64,000 nucleotides of DNA from Rhodococcus pyridinivorans. GTDB taxonomy: Bacteria; Actinomycetota; Actinomycetes; Mycobacteriales; Mycobacteriaceae. The translations under genes and the position numbers were made by a program. Location: NCBI RefSeq assembly GCF_900105195.1, contig NZ_FNRX01000002.1, positions 1,116,001 to 1,180,000 on the forward strand. The letters are read 5' to 3'. This document shows positions 17,026 to 24,824 of the stretch, one piece after another; the first letter of the stretch is position 1; every line of letters starts with the position of its first letter. The notes below the pieces were generated by a model, which worked only from the letters and a program-made list of their open reading frames with translations, was not told the origin of the DNA and made no database searches.

Positions 17026-17802
17026 TCACCGCAGATACAGGCGGACCTTGTCGATCTCGTTGCGCAGCAGGTCGATCTCCTCGGCGGTGGGATCCTCGGT
17101 CAGCGTCACCTCGTCGGAGACCTTCAGATCCCAGCCGGTGGCGGCGCGGACCTGGTCGACGGTGACACCGCGGTGGATGCTGGTCAGTTCGAGTTCGTCG
17201 AAGGAATCTTGCCGCGACAGCACGCCCAGACTGGTGAACACCTTCGTCACCCCGCGGCCGCGGGGCATGATGCCGACGCCCGCCTCACGGGCGCGCACCG
17301 GGCTCGGGGTCGTGCAGAAGTCCAGTTCGGCGGGGAAGGCACTCGGATCGTGGCGTCGCATGATCACGAACACTTCGCCGGCGTTGGGCATGATCTCGAC
17401 GGCTCCGCCGCCGCCGGGCAGGCGCACGGTGGGCTTGTCCCAGTCGCCGATGATGCTGGTGTTGAGGCTGCCGTCGCGGTCGATCTGTGCCGCCCCGAGG
17501 AACCCGACGTCGACGTTGCCGCCTTGGAGCACGTACCCGAACAGCGACGCCATGGACACCACGGATTCGGCGCCGGAGACCACGACGGAGTCGGCGATGC
17601 CCTCGGCCATCGCCTCGGGGTGCGCACCGCAGACCCCGGATTCGTAGATCAGCTCGACGTCGGGGTTCGACGTGCGGGCGGCGAGGTCGACGGCGAGGGT
17701 GGGCAGACCCACCCCGGCGAAGACCCGGGCCTTGCCGGCCAGGGCCCGCGCGGCGACGGAGACGATCAGTTCGGTGGTGGAGAAGGTTTCGGTGGTGGTC
17801 AC
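17026..17802 (-). CDS. CoA-transferase subunit B, 3-oxoadipate CoA-transferase-like (CatJ/PcaJ type)
   Basis: This 258-residue class I CoA-transferase beta subunit has the active-site motif LIYESG with Glu54, which forms the glutamyl-CoA intermediate in this family, plus VDVGFLGAAQIDRDG and KPTVRLPGGGGA typical of CatJ. GTG start overlaps the subunit A stop (GTGA). With subunit A it would move CoA from succinyl-CoA to a dicarboxylic or keto acid. The segment HRGVTVDQVRAATGWDL is the conserved C-terminal signature. The exact acid is not certain; 3-oxoadipate is the best-known substrate of close relatives. Confidence 0.85.
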   Translation of the reverse strand: MTTTETFSTTELIVSVAARALAGKARVFAGVGLPTLAVDLAARTSNPDVELIYESGVCGAHPEAMAEGIADSVVVSGAESVVSMASLFGYVLQGGNVDVGFLGAAQIDRDGSLNTSIIGDWDKPTVRLPGGGGAVEIMPNAGEVFVIMRRHDPSAFPAELDFCTTPSPVRAREAGVGIMPRGRGVTKVFTSLGVLSRQDSFDELELTSIHRGVTVDQVRAATGWDLKVSDEVTLTEDPTAEEIDLLRNEIDKVRLYLR

Positions 17803-18716
17803 TTTCGGCTCCCGTAGTCGACGGTCCCGGAGGGGCGCGGCGCGACCTCGAGGTCGGCCCAGTACTCTTCGCCCAGTTTCTCGAGGTATTCGGCGTGATC
17901 GGCGGTGGTGAGGACCCATTCCTTCAACCAGGTGCGCAGTTGCTGGGGGTCCTTGCTGATCGCGGTCCATCGGCGGTAGAACGCGCAGTCGCGGTCGTAG
18001 TAACCCTGCGCGTAGGAGGGGTGCGCTCCGCGCGGGCTCAGCACCACCGCGTCCACCGCGTGCGAAGGGACGAGGGTGCGGCTGGGATCGGAGCGGATCA
18101 CGTCGTCGTCGACGATCTCCTCGACCACCACGATGGCCTTCTTCGCAGCGTAGACCGCTTCCTGCTGCACACCGGCGATGCCCCAGATCTGGACGTTGCC
18201 GGAGCGGTCGGCGCGCTGCGCGTGGATGATCGTCACGTCCGGGTTCAGCGGAGGCACAACGTAGACGCTGCCGCCGCTGAAGGGATCCTCGACGAGCCGG
18301 ATGTTCGGGTTGATCTTCGGCAGGTCGCTGCCCGCATACGAGCGCAGCGGGAAGAAGGGCAGCCCGGCCGCGCCGGCCTGGTAGCGGCAGACCATGCCGT
18401 AGTGGCTGTACTCCTCGACCTCGAGTGCGACGGGGTCGTGGCTCTCGATGCGCCGGCGGATCTCGTACAGCGACCCGGCCGAGCCGCTGGCGAAAAACGA
18501 GGCGACGAGCTTCGACACGCAGTCGGCGGCGATGAGCTGATCGGAGATGATGTCGGGGGTCATGCGGCACAACGTCAGGTCGCGCCTGCCCTGCCGGATG
18601 ATCTCGTGCGCCGCGGCGAACGGGATGAGGTGCGAGAAACCCTCGAGGGCAACGGTCATGCCGTCCTCGACATAGGTGGCGATCGCCTCGCGCATGGTCA
18701 TGAGTTTGTCCGGCAT
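17799..18716 (-). CDS. CoA-transferase subunit A, 3-oxoadipate CoA-transferase-like (CatI/PcaI type)
   Basis: This 305-residue alpha subunit matches the CatI layout: MTMREAIATYVEDGMTVALEGFSHLIP, RMTPDIISDQLIAADCVSKL, YAGSDLPKINPNIRLVEDPF, PDVTIIHAQRADRSGN and SYAQGYYDRDCAFYRRW. ATG 18716 follows a GGAGG-like site. It is 71 bp from a divergent LysR gene, the usual regulator arrangement for aromatic/organic-acid pathways. I considered the cholesterol enzyme IpdA and rejected it because the conserved blocks differ. Confidence 0.85.
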   Translation of the reverse strand: MPDKLMTMREAIATYVEDGMTVALEGFSHLIPFAAAHEIIRQGRRDLTLCRMTPDIISDQLIAADCVSKLVASFFASGSAGSLYEIRRRIESHDPVALEVEEYSHYGMVCRYQAGAAGLPFFPLRSYAGSDLPKINPNIRLVEDPFSGGSVYVVPPLNPDVTIIHAQRADRSGNVQIWGIAGVQQEAVYAAKKAIVVVEEIVDDDVIRSDPSRTLVPSHAVDAVVLSPRGAHPSYAQGYYDRDCAFYRRWTAISKDPQQLRTWLKEWVLTTADHAEYLEKLGEEYWADLEVAPRPSGTVDYGSRK

Positions 18717-18787
18717 ACCGGTCGTCCTCCGTGTGGTCGGTAATTCGGTGTCGGATGTCAGGAGCCCGCAGGCGCAATAATCGACGG

Positions 18788-19684
18788 GTGGAGATCCAGC
18801 AGGTGAAGGCGTTCCTGGCGGTGGCGGAGGAACTGCATTTCGGTCGCGCGGCGCAGCGGCTGCGCATGGCCCAGCCGCCGCTCAGCCGCACGATCCGCAG
18901 GCTCGAGAAAGAACTCGGAGCCGAACTCTTCGAACGCAACACCCGCAGCGTGCGGTTGACGGAGAGCGGTCGCGCGCTCGTGGAGCCGGCCCGGAACATC
19001 CTCGACGCCTGCCGGCTCGCCGAGATGGCGGTGACCGCCGCGGGGTCGGGTCAGACCGGCAGGGTCCGTATCGGTTTCGCCGGTTCGTCCTCGCACTATC
19101 TCGTGGGCCGGTGGGCGAAGCTCGTGCGGCGCACTCATCCCGGTATCGAATTCGTGCTCGACAGTTCGGCGTACGCGAGCGAGGCGCTCAACAAGCTGGC
19201 CGCGGGCAAGCTCGACATCGGCATCGTGCGCCTGTTGTTCTTCCCACCGGGGATCGCGTCGCGCGTCGTGGCCCGAGAGAACCTTGTCGTGGCGCTGCCC
19301 AAGGAGCACCCGCTCGCCGACCGTGAGCAGGTCCGGCTCGAGGACCTCGCGCACGAGGCGTGGGTGATGCTGCCCGCCGAACCCGGATCGATGCTGCGCG
19401 AGCTGTTGCTCCGTATCGCCCACGACGTCGGATTCACGCCCAGAATCGTTCAGAGCGCCCCGGATTCGCTGTCGCTGATCGCCCTGGTCTCGGCCGGGGT
19501 GGGATGTTCGATGACGGTCTCGTCGGTCGCAGCGAACGTCATCAACCCCGAGGTCGTGTTCGTTCCTCTCGCAGATCATCCCGAGCCGCTCGACGTGCGG
19601 CTCGTGTGGCGGGAGGACGACGACAGTGCCGCGCTGCGGGAGGTTCTCCGCCTCTCCGAGGAAGCGCTGCCGACTCCGGATTGA
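18788..19684 (+). CDS. LysR-family transcriptional regulator, CatR/BenM-like
   Basis: A 298-residue LTTR: N-terminal HTH (VKAFLAVAEELHFGRAAQRLRMAQPPLSRTIRRLEKELGAELFER, about residues 6-52) and a two-lobed effector domain (about 90-290). The LHFGRAAxRLxxAQPPLSRxI wording is typical of the CatR/BenM/CbnR branch. GTG 18788 is the start that places the HTH at the N-terminus. It is divergent from the CoA-transferase pair. An ATAC-N7-GTAT site of the kind this branch binds lies at 21266-21280, between the MHS transporter and family III CoA-transferase, suggesting control of those genes as well. Confidence 0.88.
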   Translation: MEIQQVKAFLAVAEELHFGRAAQRLRMAQPPLSRTIRRLEKELGAELFERNTRSVRLTESGRALVEPARNILDACRLAEMAVTAAGSGQTGRVRIGFAGSSSHYLVGRWAKLVRRTHPGIEFVLDSSAYASEALNKLAAGKLDIGIVRLLFFPPGIASRVVARENLVVALPKEHPLADREQVRLEDLAHEAWVMLPAEPGSMLRELLLRIAHDVGFTPRIVQSAPDSLSLIALVSAGVGCSMTVSSVAANVINPEVVFVPLADHPEPLDVRLVWREDDDSAALREVLRLSEEALPTPD

Positions 19685-19686
19685 CC

Positions 19687-19718
19687 GGGGCCGGCCGGCG
19701 ACTGCGCCGGCCGGCCCC
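19687..19718. terminator. Bidirectional terminator hairpin
   Basis: A perfect 14-bp stem (GGGGCCGGCCGGCG at 19687-19700 and its complement at 19705-19718) with an ACTG loop lies exactly between the convergent LysR and MHS transporter genes. Confidence 0.8.
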
Positions 19719-19736
19719 GAGTGCGAGCGATCCGTC

Positions 19737-21152
19737 CTAGGCATGGACGCGATCTCGTGGGGTGTCGTCGGTTCCCGGAGTACGGCGGTCGTGCTCGGCC
19801 GCCTCCGACTGCTCGAGGGCGAGTTCGTCGGCGTCGGACTTCTCGGCGACCGAGGGTGCCTTCGGGTCGTATCCGGTGCGCTCGAGCAGTGCCAGGGTGC
19901 ACACGAGGGAAACCGCTGCGTAGCAGGCCGCCGCGATGGCCACGCCGGTGACGTCACCGGACGAGTTGAGCAGGTACTGGGCGAGAACCGGGGTGCCACC
20001 ACCGACGATCAGCGAGCACAGCTGGTAGGCGAGCGACAGGCCCGAGTACCGGATGTTTGCCGGGAAGGCGCGGGCCAGGATGCCGGCGATCGCGCCGTAG
20101 AACATCGAGTGCGGAATCGTCGCGAGGCACATACCGATCACGGCGACCGCGAAGGTCTCGGTGCGGATCGCGAAGAACATCGCCGGCATGAGGAACAGCT
20201 CCGGGACGATCATCAGGAGCATGGCCCTGCGCATGTCGATTCTCGACACCAGCACGGCACCGAACGGCTGCACGATGAACTGCACGACGAGGGCGATGGC
20301 GATGATCGCGAGGAAGGTGCCGCGCTCGTAACCGAGTTCGCTCGTCGCCCACGACAGGGCGAAGGTGTTCTTGAAATAGGTCACCTGGGCGAGGGGCAGT
20401 GCACCGGCGCCGAGCAGGACCAGGACCCAGTGCTTGCGCAGCACTTCCTTGATCGGGAGCTTGACGGTCTTCTTGCGTGCCAGAACGGCTTTCATCGCGT
20501 CCGATTCCTCGAGCTCGAGGCGGATCACCATGCCTATGACGACCAGCACGCCCGACAGCAGGAACGGGATGCGCCAGCCCCACATCATGAACTGCGGGGT
20601 GGGCAGCGCTGCGAGGAAGAAGAAGGCCATCGTCGACAGCAGGTTGCCGGCGGGCGAACCCTGCTGCGCGAACGCCGAATACAGGATTCCCTTGCCCTTC
20701 GGGGCGTTCTCGCTGGCGATGAGGACGGCGCCGCCCCATTCGCCGCCGACCGCGACGCCCTGCACGATGCGCAGGAAGACCAGCAGGACCGGCGCCCACA
20801 TTCCGATCTGCGCGTAGGTGGGGAGCAAACCGATGCCCACCGTCGCGATGCCCATCATGACGAGCGTGATGACGAGGGTGTTCTTGCGTCCGAGGCGGTC
20901 TCCGAGATGGCCGAAGATGACGCCACCGAGTGGGCGGGCGAGGAAGCCGGCCCAGAGGGTGACGAACGCGAGGAGGGTCGCGACACCGCTCGAGAGTTCG
21001 TCCGAGAAGAAGACCTGGCCGAACACCAGCGCGGCGGCCGTGCCGTAGATGTAGAAGTCGTACCACTCGATGGTGGTGCCGATGAAGGAGGCGATACCGG
21101 CCTTGCGGGCCTTCCTCGCGATCTCCTGATCGGTGGGTGTGGACGAACTCAT
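19737..21152 (-). CDS. MFS transporter, metabolite:H+ symporter (MHS) family
   Basis: A 471-residue, 12-helix major-facilitator protein. MHS features are the N-terminal IGTTIEWYDFYIYGTAAALVFG, GVIFGHLGDRLGRK (MFS motif A), and GVAVGGEWGGAVLIASE in helix 4-5, as in proline/betaine, shikimate, citrate and 2-oxoglutarate symporters. ATG 21152 has a strong GGAGGG site. It shares a 206-bp divergent promoter region with the family III CoA-transferase gene, so it probably imports the organic acid that this enzyme activates. Confidence 0.88.
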   Translation of the reverse strand: MSSSTPTDQEIARKARKAGIASFIGTTIEWYDFYIYGTAAALVFGQVFFSDELSSGVATLLAFVTLWAGFLARPLGGVIFGHLGDRLGRKNTLVITLVMMGIATVGIGLLPTYAQIGMWAPVLLVFLRIVQGVAVGGEWGGAVLIASENAPKGKGILYSAFAQQGSPAGNLLSTMAFFFLAALPTPQFMMWGWRIPFLLSGVLVVIGMVIRLELEESDAMKAVLARKKTVKLPIKEVLRKHWVLVLLGAGALPLAQVTYFKNTFALSWATSELGYERGTFLAIIAIALVVQFIVQPFGAVLVSRIDMRRAMLLMIVPELFLMPAMFFAIRTETFAVAVIGMCLATIPHSMFYGAIAGILARAFPANIRYSGLSLAYQLCSLIVGGGTPVLAQYLLNSSGDVTGVAIAAACYAAVSLVCTLALLERTGYDPKAPSVAEKSDADELALEQSEAAEHDRRTPGTDDTPRDRVHA

Positions 21153-21265
21153 GCGCCCTCCGTCTGCTACGCCCCCGGGACGAGGCGGGTGGAATGTGGT
21201 CTGCGTCTCAACAGAGAGTGGCAGGGCTCGGCTTTCCAGTCCAATACCCAATAGGACCCGAATCG

Positions 21266-21280
21266 ATACCGCAGAGGTAT
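21266..21280. promoter_or_regulatory. LysR-type operator (ATAC-N7-GTAT)
   Basis: ATACCGCAGAGGTAT is a perfect 5-bp-arm inverted repeat and fits the ATAC-N7-GTAT consensus of CatR/BenM/CbnR-type LysR activators. It lies between the divergent transporter (start 21152) and CoA-transferase (start 21359). Confidence 0.6.
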
Positions 21281-21358
21281 TACTGGGGAGTCCGTGTTCG
21301 TCCTGGTAGACATGCAGCGACGCCGGATGGGGGAACCGCGAACGCGAAAGGACATCAG

Positions 21359-22579
21359 GTGACGAGCGACCGAACCGATCGGACCGAGGTGGAGGTTTCT
21401 GCCGGCCTGCCGCTGGAGGGCATCACTGTGGTGAGCCTCGAACAGGCGGTCGCCGCGCCCCTCGCGACGCGCCATCTCGCAGACCTCGGAGCCCGTGTCG
21501 TCAAGGTCGAACGCGTCGGCGACGGCGACTTCGCGCGCGCCTACGACGGTGCCGTGCACGGCCTGGCCGCACACTTCGTCTGGCTCAACCGCGGCAAGGA
21601 ATCGTTCGCGGTGGATCTCAAGGCTCCCGAGGGCATCGATGCGGTGAAGGCGCTGATCCGCGGTGCGGACGTCTTCTTGCAGAATCTCGCTCCCGGCGCG
21701 GTGGAGCGTCTCGGACTCGGTGCCGACGACCTGCGTGCCGACCACCCGGAACTGGTGGTGGTCAACATGTCCGGTTACGGCACCGACGGACCGATGCGCG
21801 ACCGCAAGGCCTACGACATGCTCGTGCAGTCCGAGACCGGCCTGTGCTCGATCACCGGCACGCCCGAGACTGCGGTGAAGACGGGCATCCCCACCTCGGA
21901 CATCGCCGCGGGCATGTATGCGCTCACCTCCATCCAGGCGGCGCTGTTGCGCCGGCACCGCACGGGCGTCGGCGCGACGATCGACGTGTCGATGTTCGAC
22001 GCGACCGCCGAATGGCTCGGTTATCCGATGTACCTGCAGATGTATCAGGGGCGGCAGGTGCCGCGGATGGGTCTGTCGCACACCTCGATCGCGCCGTACG
22101 ACAAGTACCCCACCTCGGACGGCGAGATCCTCATCGGCGTGCAGAACGATCGGGGCTGGCGCACGCTCACCGATGTGCTCGGCATGCCCGAACTGGGCGA
22201 TGATCCGCGCTACGCCACCAATCTCGAGCGGGTGCGTCGCCGCGAGGAGGTCGATGCGCTGGTCGGGCGGGCCACCAAGCAGTTCACGAGCGCGGAGCTC
22301 GACGAGAAGCTCGCCGACGCCGGTGTGCCGGCCGCGCAGCTGCGGGATCTACGCGGGCTCATCGAGCACCCCCAGCTCTCGACGCGTGATCGCTGGCGTG
22401 AGGTGCAGACCGAGGCGGGGACGGTGCGTGGCATCCTGCCGCCGATGAACTTCCGCGACGTCGAACTGCCGATGGGGGCGGTGCCGGGGCTCGGTCAGCA
22501 CACCGACACGGTGCTCGCCGCTCTCGGGCTCACCGACGAGCAGATCGCGGGCCTGAAGAAGGCCGGCATCGTCGGCTGA
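21359..22579 (+). CDS. Family III CoA-transferase (CaiB/BaiF type)
   Basis: A 406-residue family III CoA-transferase: GITVVSLEQAVAAPLATRHLADLGARVVKVE at the start, LNRGKESFAVDLK, the catalytic Asp region KAYDMLVQSETGL and DIAAGMYALTSIQAALLRRHRTG. These enzymes transfer CoA from succinyl-CoA or another donor to a carboxylic acid. GTG 21359 is chosen because AAAGGA lies 8 nt upstream and the conserved fold begins soon after. Paired with the divergent MHS transporter, it likely activates the imported acid. A short-chain dicarboxylate such as mesaconate or itaconate is plausible given the MaoC and CitE genes further on; that is inference. Confidence 0.88.
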   Translation: MTSDRTDRTEVEVSAGLPLEGITVVSLEQAVAAPLATRHLADLGARVVKVERVGDGDFARAYDGAVHGLAAHFVWLNRGKESFAVDLKAPEGIDAVKALIRGADVFLQNLAPGAVERLGLGADDLRADHPELVVVNMSGYGTDGPMRDRKAYDMLVQSETGLCSITGTPETAVKTGIPTSDIAAGMYALTSIQAALLRRHRTGVGATIDVSMFDATAEWLGYPMYLQMYQGRQVPRMGLSHTSIAPYDKYPTSDGEILIGVQNDRGWRTLTDVLGMPELGDDPRYATNLERVRRREEVDALVGRATKQFTSAELDEKLADAGVPAAQLRDLRGLIEHPQLSTRDRWREVQTEAGTVRGILPPMNFRDVELPMGAVPGLGQHTDTVLAALGLTDEQIAGLKKAGIVG

Positions 22580-22616
22580 TCCGCCCCGCTGGTCCGCTCG
22601 GCCTCGCCCGCTCGCC

Positions 22617-22630
22617 AAATGTGCGGCCAT
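22617..22630 (-). promoter_or_regulatory. Regulatory box 1 upstream of whiB (ATGGCCGCACATTT on minus strand)
   Basis: AAATGTGCGGCCAT matches, with one difference, AAATGTACGGCCAT at 30119-30132, and is the inverted partner of the box at 22729-22741. It lies 38 bp past the CoA-transferase stop, so its only downstream gene is whiB. Confidence 0.5.
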
Positions 22631-22701
22631 AGCTTCCGGTGCTTATAGGTATCCGAAGCGACTGCCATCGTCGATTCTGATGGATCCGCGCTGCTCAAGG
22701 A

Positions 22702-22741
22702 TTGACGATCCCCGCCGGGTACCGAAAAATGGCCGTACAAA
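22702..22741 (+). promoter_or_regulatory. Promoter and regulatory box 2 upstream of whiB
   Basis: TTGACG (22702-22707), 17-bp spacer, AAAAAT (22725-22730), then GGCCGTACAAA. The box ATGGCCGTACAAA (22729-22741) overlaps the -10 end and probable start site. The same box in the same position follows a TTGACA/CAAAAT promoter at 30237-30277. Confidence 0.55.
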
Positions 22742-22758
22742 CACTCGTTCGACGAGTG
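22742..22758. promoter_or_regulatory. Inverted repeat in the whiB leader
   Basis: CACTCGT-TCG-ACGAGTG: perfect 7-bp arms with a 3-nt loop, directly downstream of the regulatory box and before the whiB ribosome-binding site. Could be a second operator or an RNA hairpin in the leader. Confidence 0.5.
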
Positions 22759-22794
22759 CGGGTCCGCGATGACCCGATGGGCAAGGAGGCGGCG

Positions 22795-23070
22795 ATGTAC
22801 GGATCCGGCGACCGTGACTGGGTGGTCGCGGCGCGGTGCCGCGGGGTGGACACGTCGATGTTCTTCCCTCAGCCCGAGGACGGCCGTGGTGCGGTGCTCC
22901 GGGCCGAGCGGCAGGCGAAGGAGGTCTGTCGCTCCTGTCCGGTGATCGACGCGTGCCGAGTGCACGCCGTGCGCACCGGAGAGACGCACGGCGTGTGGGG
23001 CGGCATGAACTACGCCGAACGGCGAGCGTTCGAACGTGCGATGAAACTCGGTCGCCTCCAGTCGGTCTGA
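22795..23070 (+). CDS. WhiB-family iron-sulfur transcriptional regulator
   Basis: A 91-residue WhiB-like protein with the four [4Fe-4S] cysteines Cys15, Cys45, Cys48 and Cys54 (AARCRG and EVCRSCPVIDAC) and the G(V/I)WGG turn at 66-70, followed by a basic tail. ATG 22795 is selected by the textbook AAGGAGG site 6 nt upstream. WhiB proteins bind the primary sigma factor and respond to redox or NO. The subtype (WhiB1-7) is not clear from the sequence. Its promoter carries the paired boxes also found before the citE and acyl-CoA dehydrogenase genes. Confidence 0.88.
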   Translation: MYGSGDRDWVVAARCRGVDTSMFFPQPEDGRGAVLRAERQAKEVCRSCPVIDACRVHAVRTGETHGVWGGMNYAERRAFERAMKLGRLQSV

Positions 23071-23075
23071 CGCTG

Positions 23076-23768
23076 TCAGCCGACATTGGTGACGGGGATC
23101 AGACCACCGGTGACGGAGGCGCCCGCATCGGAGATCAGGAACTCGATGACCTTCGCGATGTCGGCCGGCTTCGACCAGCGGCTCGTGTCGGCGTCGGGCA
23201 TCGCGGCGCGGTTGGCCGGGGTGTCGATGACGACGGGCAGCAGCGCGTTGACGCGGATGTGGTCGTCGCGGTACTCGAGCGCCATCGTCTCGACCAGCGC
23301 CGACACCGCAGCCTTGGAAGCGATGTAGGGGGCGCCGCCCGGGAAGGGGTTGAGCGTCGCGGCGGTGGAGATGCAGACGATCGATCCACCGCCGCGGCGG
23401 ATCAGGTGGGGCAGCGCCGCCTGGCTGACGGAATAGGCAGTGCGCAGGTTGAGATCGAGCTGGGAGTCGAGGACCTCGATCGGAGTCTCGTGCACCCGAG
23501 GTCCGGAGGTGAAGCCGCCGACAAGATTGACGACGCCGAAGAGGGGAGCGTCGGGGTCGTCGCACGCCAGGTTCAGGGCGTCCTCGAGCTGTTGCTCGTC
23601 GGAGACGTCGGCCTGGACGAGTTGGAGGTTCGGATGCGTGCCCACGCGCTCGAGCTCGTCACGGACCAGCCACGGCACCACGACCCGCCATCCGGTGTCG
23701 AGGAGATGTTTCGTCACGGCGCTGCCGAGGCCGCCGGTGCCACCACTGACCAATACGGTGCGAGCCAT
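23076..23768 (-). CDS. Short-chain dehydrogenase/reductase
   Basis: A classical SDR of 230 residues: nucleotide motif SGGTGGLGSAV (Gly9-Gly15), acidic ADVS near residue 53, NLVGG (81-85), Asn107, Ser134, Tyr148 and Lys152 (YIASK). The catalytic tetrad is complete. Ala53-Asp54 and the absence of a basic residue after the first Gly motif suggest NAD(H) but this is not decisive. ATG 23768 follows AAAGGGA. It converges with whiB (5 bp between stops) and is divergent from the dienelactone hydrolase. Substrate unknown. Confidence 0.88.
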   Translation of the reverse strand: MARTVLVSGGTGGLGSAVTKHLLDTGWRVVVPWLVRDELERVGTHPNLQLVQADVSDEQQLEDALNLACDDPDAPLFGVVNLVGGFTSGPRVHETPIEVLDSQLDLNLRTAYSVSQAALPHLIRRGGGSIVCISTAATLNPFPGGAPYIASKAAVSALVETMALEYRDDHIRVNALLPVVIDTPANRAAMPDADTSRWSKPADIAKVIEFLISDAGASVTGGLIPVTNVG

Positions 23769-23929
23769 CTGCCGGTATCCCTTTCGAGCGAGCCGTCTGC
23801 CGTGCTCCAACCGTACGTCGGTGCGCGAGAGGAACGATGCCGCAGATCGGAAATGATGTTCTTTTTTGGTGGGTGGGACGGACGGCCCCTGAGCTGCAGT
23901 GACGGGTGGATGTGCTGCCCGCTGAACGA

Positions 23930-23941
23930 CTTCGTACGAAG
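23930..23941. promoter_or_regulatory. Perfect 12-bp palindrome between SDR and hydrolase genes
   Basis: CTTCGTACGAAG reads the same on both strands and lies 39 bp before the hydrolase start in the divergent intergenic region; a probable operator. A T-tract (TTCTTTTTT) is present just upstream on the plus strand. Confidence 0.45.
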
Positions 23942-23980
23942 ATCATGACGAACAAACGACGCAAAGTGGAAGGACGGTCG

Positions 23981-24694
23981 ATGACCGACATCGAGGCAGA
24001 ATTCGTTCACATCGGAGGTCTGCGCGCCTATCTGGCCAGGCCGCTCGGCGGTGCCACCGGAGGAATGCTGCTGCTGCCCATGATCACCGGCATCGACGCC
24101 CAGGTCCGCGAGTACGCGCACGACATCGCCGGAACCGGTGTGACCGCGCTCGTCTGGGATCCCTGGCACGGACCGAGCGCCGACGACACCTCGCGCGAGG
24201 AACTCGTGGAGTTGATGCGGGGCCTCGACGACGAGAAGTGCCTCGCGGAGATGGCGACCCTGCTCGACCATGCCTTCGGTGAGCTGCGCCTGGAGAAGGT
24301 CGGCGTGATCGGATGGTGCCTCGGCGGACGCCTCGCCCTGATCCTCGGCGCCCGCGACACGCGGGTCGCGAACGTCGTGGCCTACCACCCGTCGATCGCG
24401 GTGCCGCCCGCCCCGAACCACACGATCGACGCCGTCGAACAGGCAGGTCGCGTCGCTGCACCCGTCATGGTGCTGCACGCCGGCGCCGACACGATCATGA
24501 GCGCCGAGACCTTCGCGAACCTGCAGGCGACGCTGCAACAGCGCGAGACCGGCGCGACCATCACCCACGTCTACCCGGGCGCCGAACACGGTTTCTCCTC
24601 CCGCGACCGGCACGGCAATCCCGTCAACGCCGACGCCTACGCCGTGTCGTGGCCCCAGGCGTTGAACTTCATCGGCGACACCGTCCGCTCCTGA
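23981..24694 (+). CDS. Dienelactone hydrolase family protein
   Basis: A 237-residue alpha/beta hydrolase of the dienelactone-hydrolase type, with the full triad: Cys113 in GWCLGG (the DLH-type Cys nucleophile), Asp170 in HAGADTIM and His203 in GAEHGF. GGAAGGA lies 7 nt before ATG 23981. DLH enzymes open enol-lactones in (chloro)catechol degradation to give maleylacetate, which would fit the CatIJ-like CoA-transferase 5 kb upstream, but related proteins act on other lactones or esters. Confidence 0.87.
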   Translation: MTDIEAEFVHIGGLRAYLARPLGGATGGMLLLPMITGIDAQVREYAHDIAGTGVTALVWDPWHGPSADDTSREELVELMRGLDDEKCLAEMATLLDHAFGELRLEKVGVIGWCLGGRLALILGARDTRVANVVAYHPSIAVPPAPNHTIDAVEQAGRVAAPVMVLHAGADTIMSAETFANLQATLQQRETGATITHVYPGAEHGFSSRDRHGNPVNADAYAVSWPQALNFIGDTVRS

Positions 24695-24824
24695 CGCGTT
24701 CGCTACAAAGTTGGCTTTCCGCTGCGGTGATTGCCGGCAATTGCTGTAGCAGAAAGCCGATCTTGTAGCGGATGAGCAGAATTTTTCGGGAGAAACGGTT
24801 GCACATGCGCGCGTGAGGGCCACG

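Noticed and set aside
17026..18716. Assignment of the CoA-transferase pair as cholesterol-ring IpdAB
   Set aside because: The conserved blocks (GFSHLIP, YAGSDLPKINPN, SYAQGYYDRD) match CatI/CatJ-type 3-oxoadipate CoA-transferases, and the IpdA N-terminal pattern is absent.
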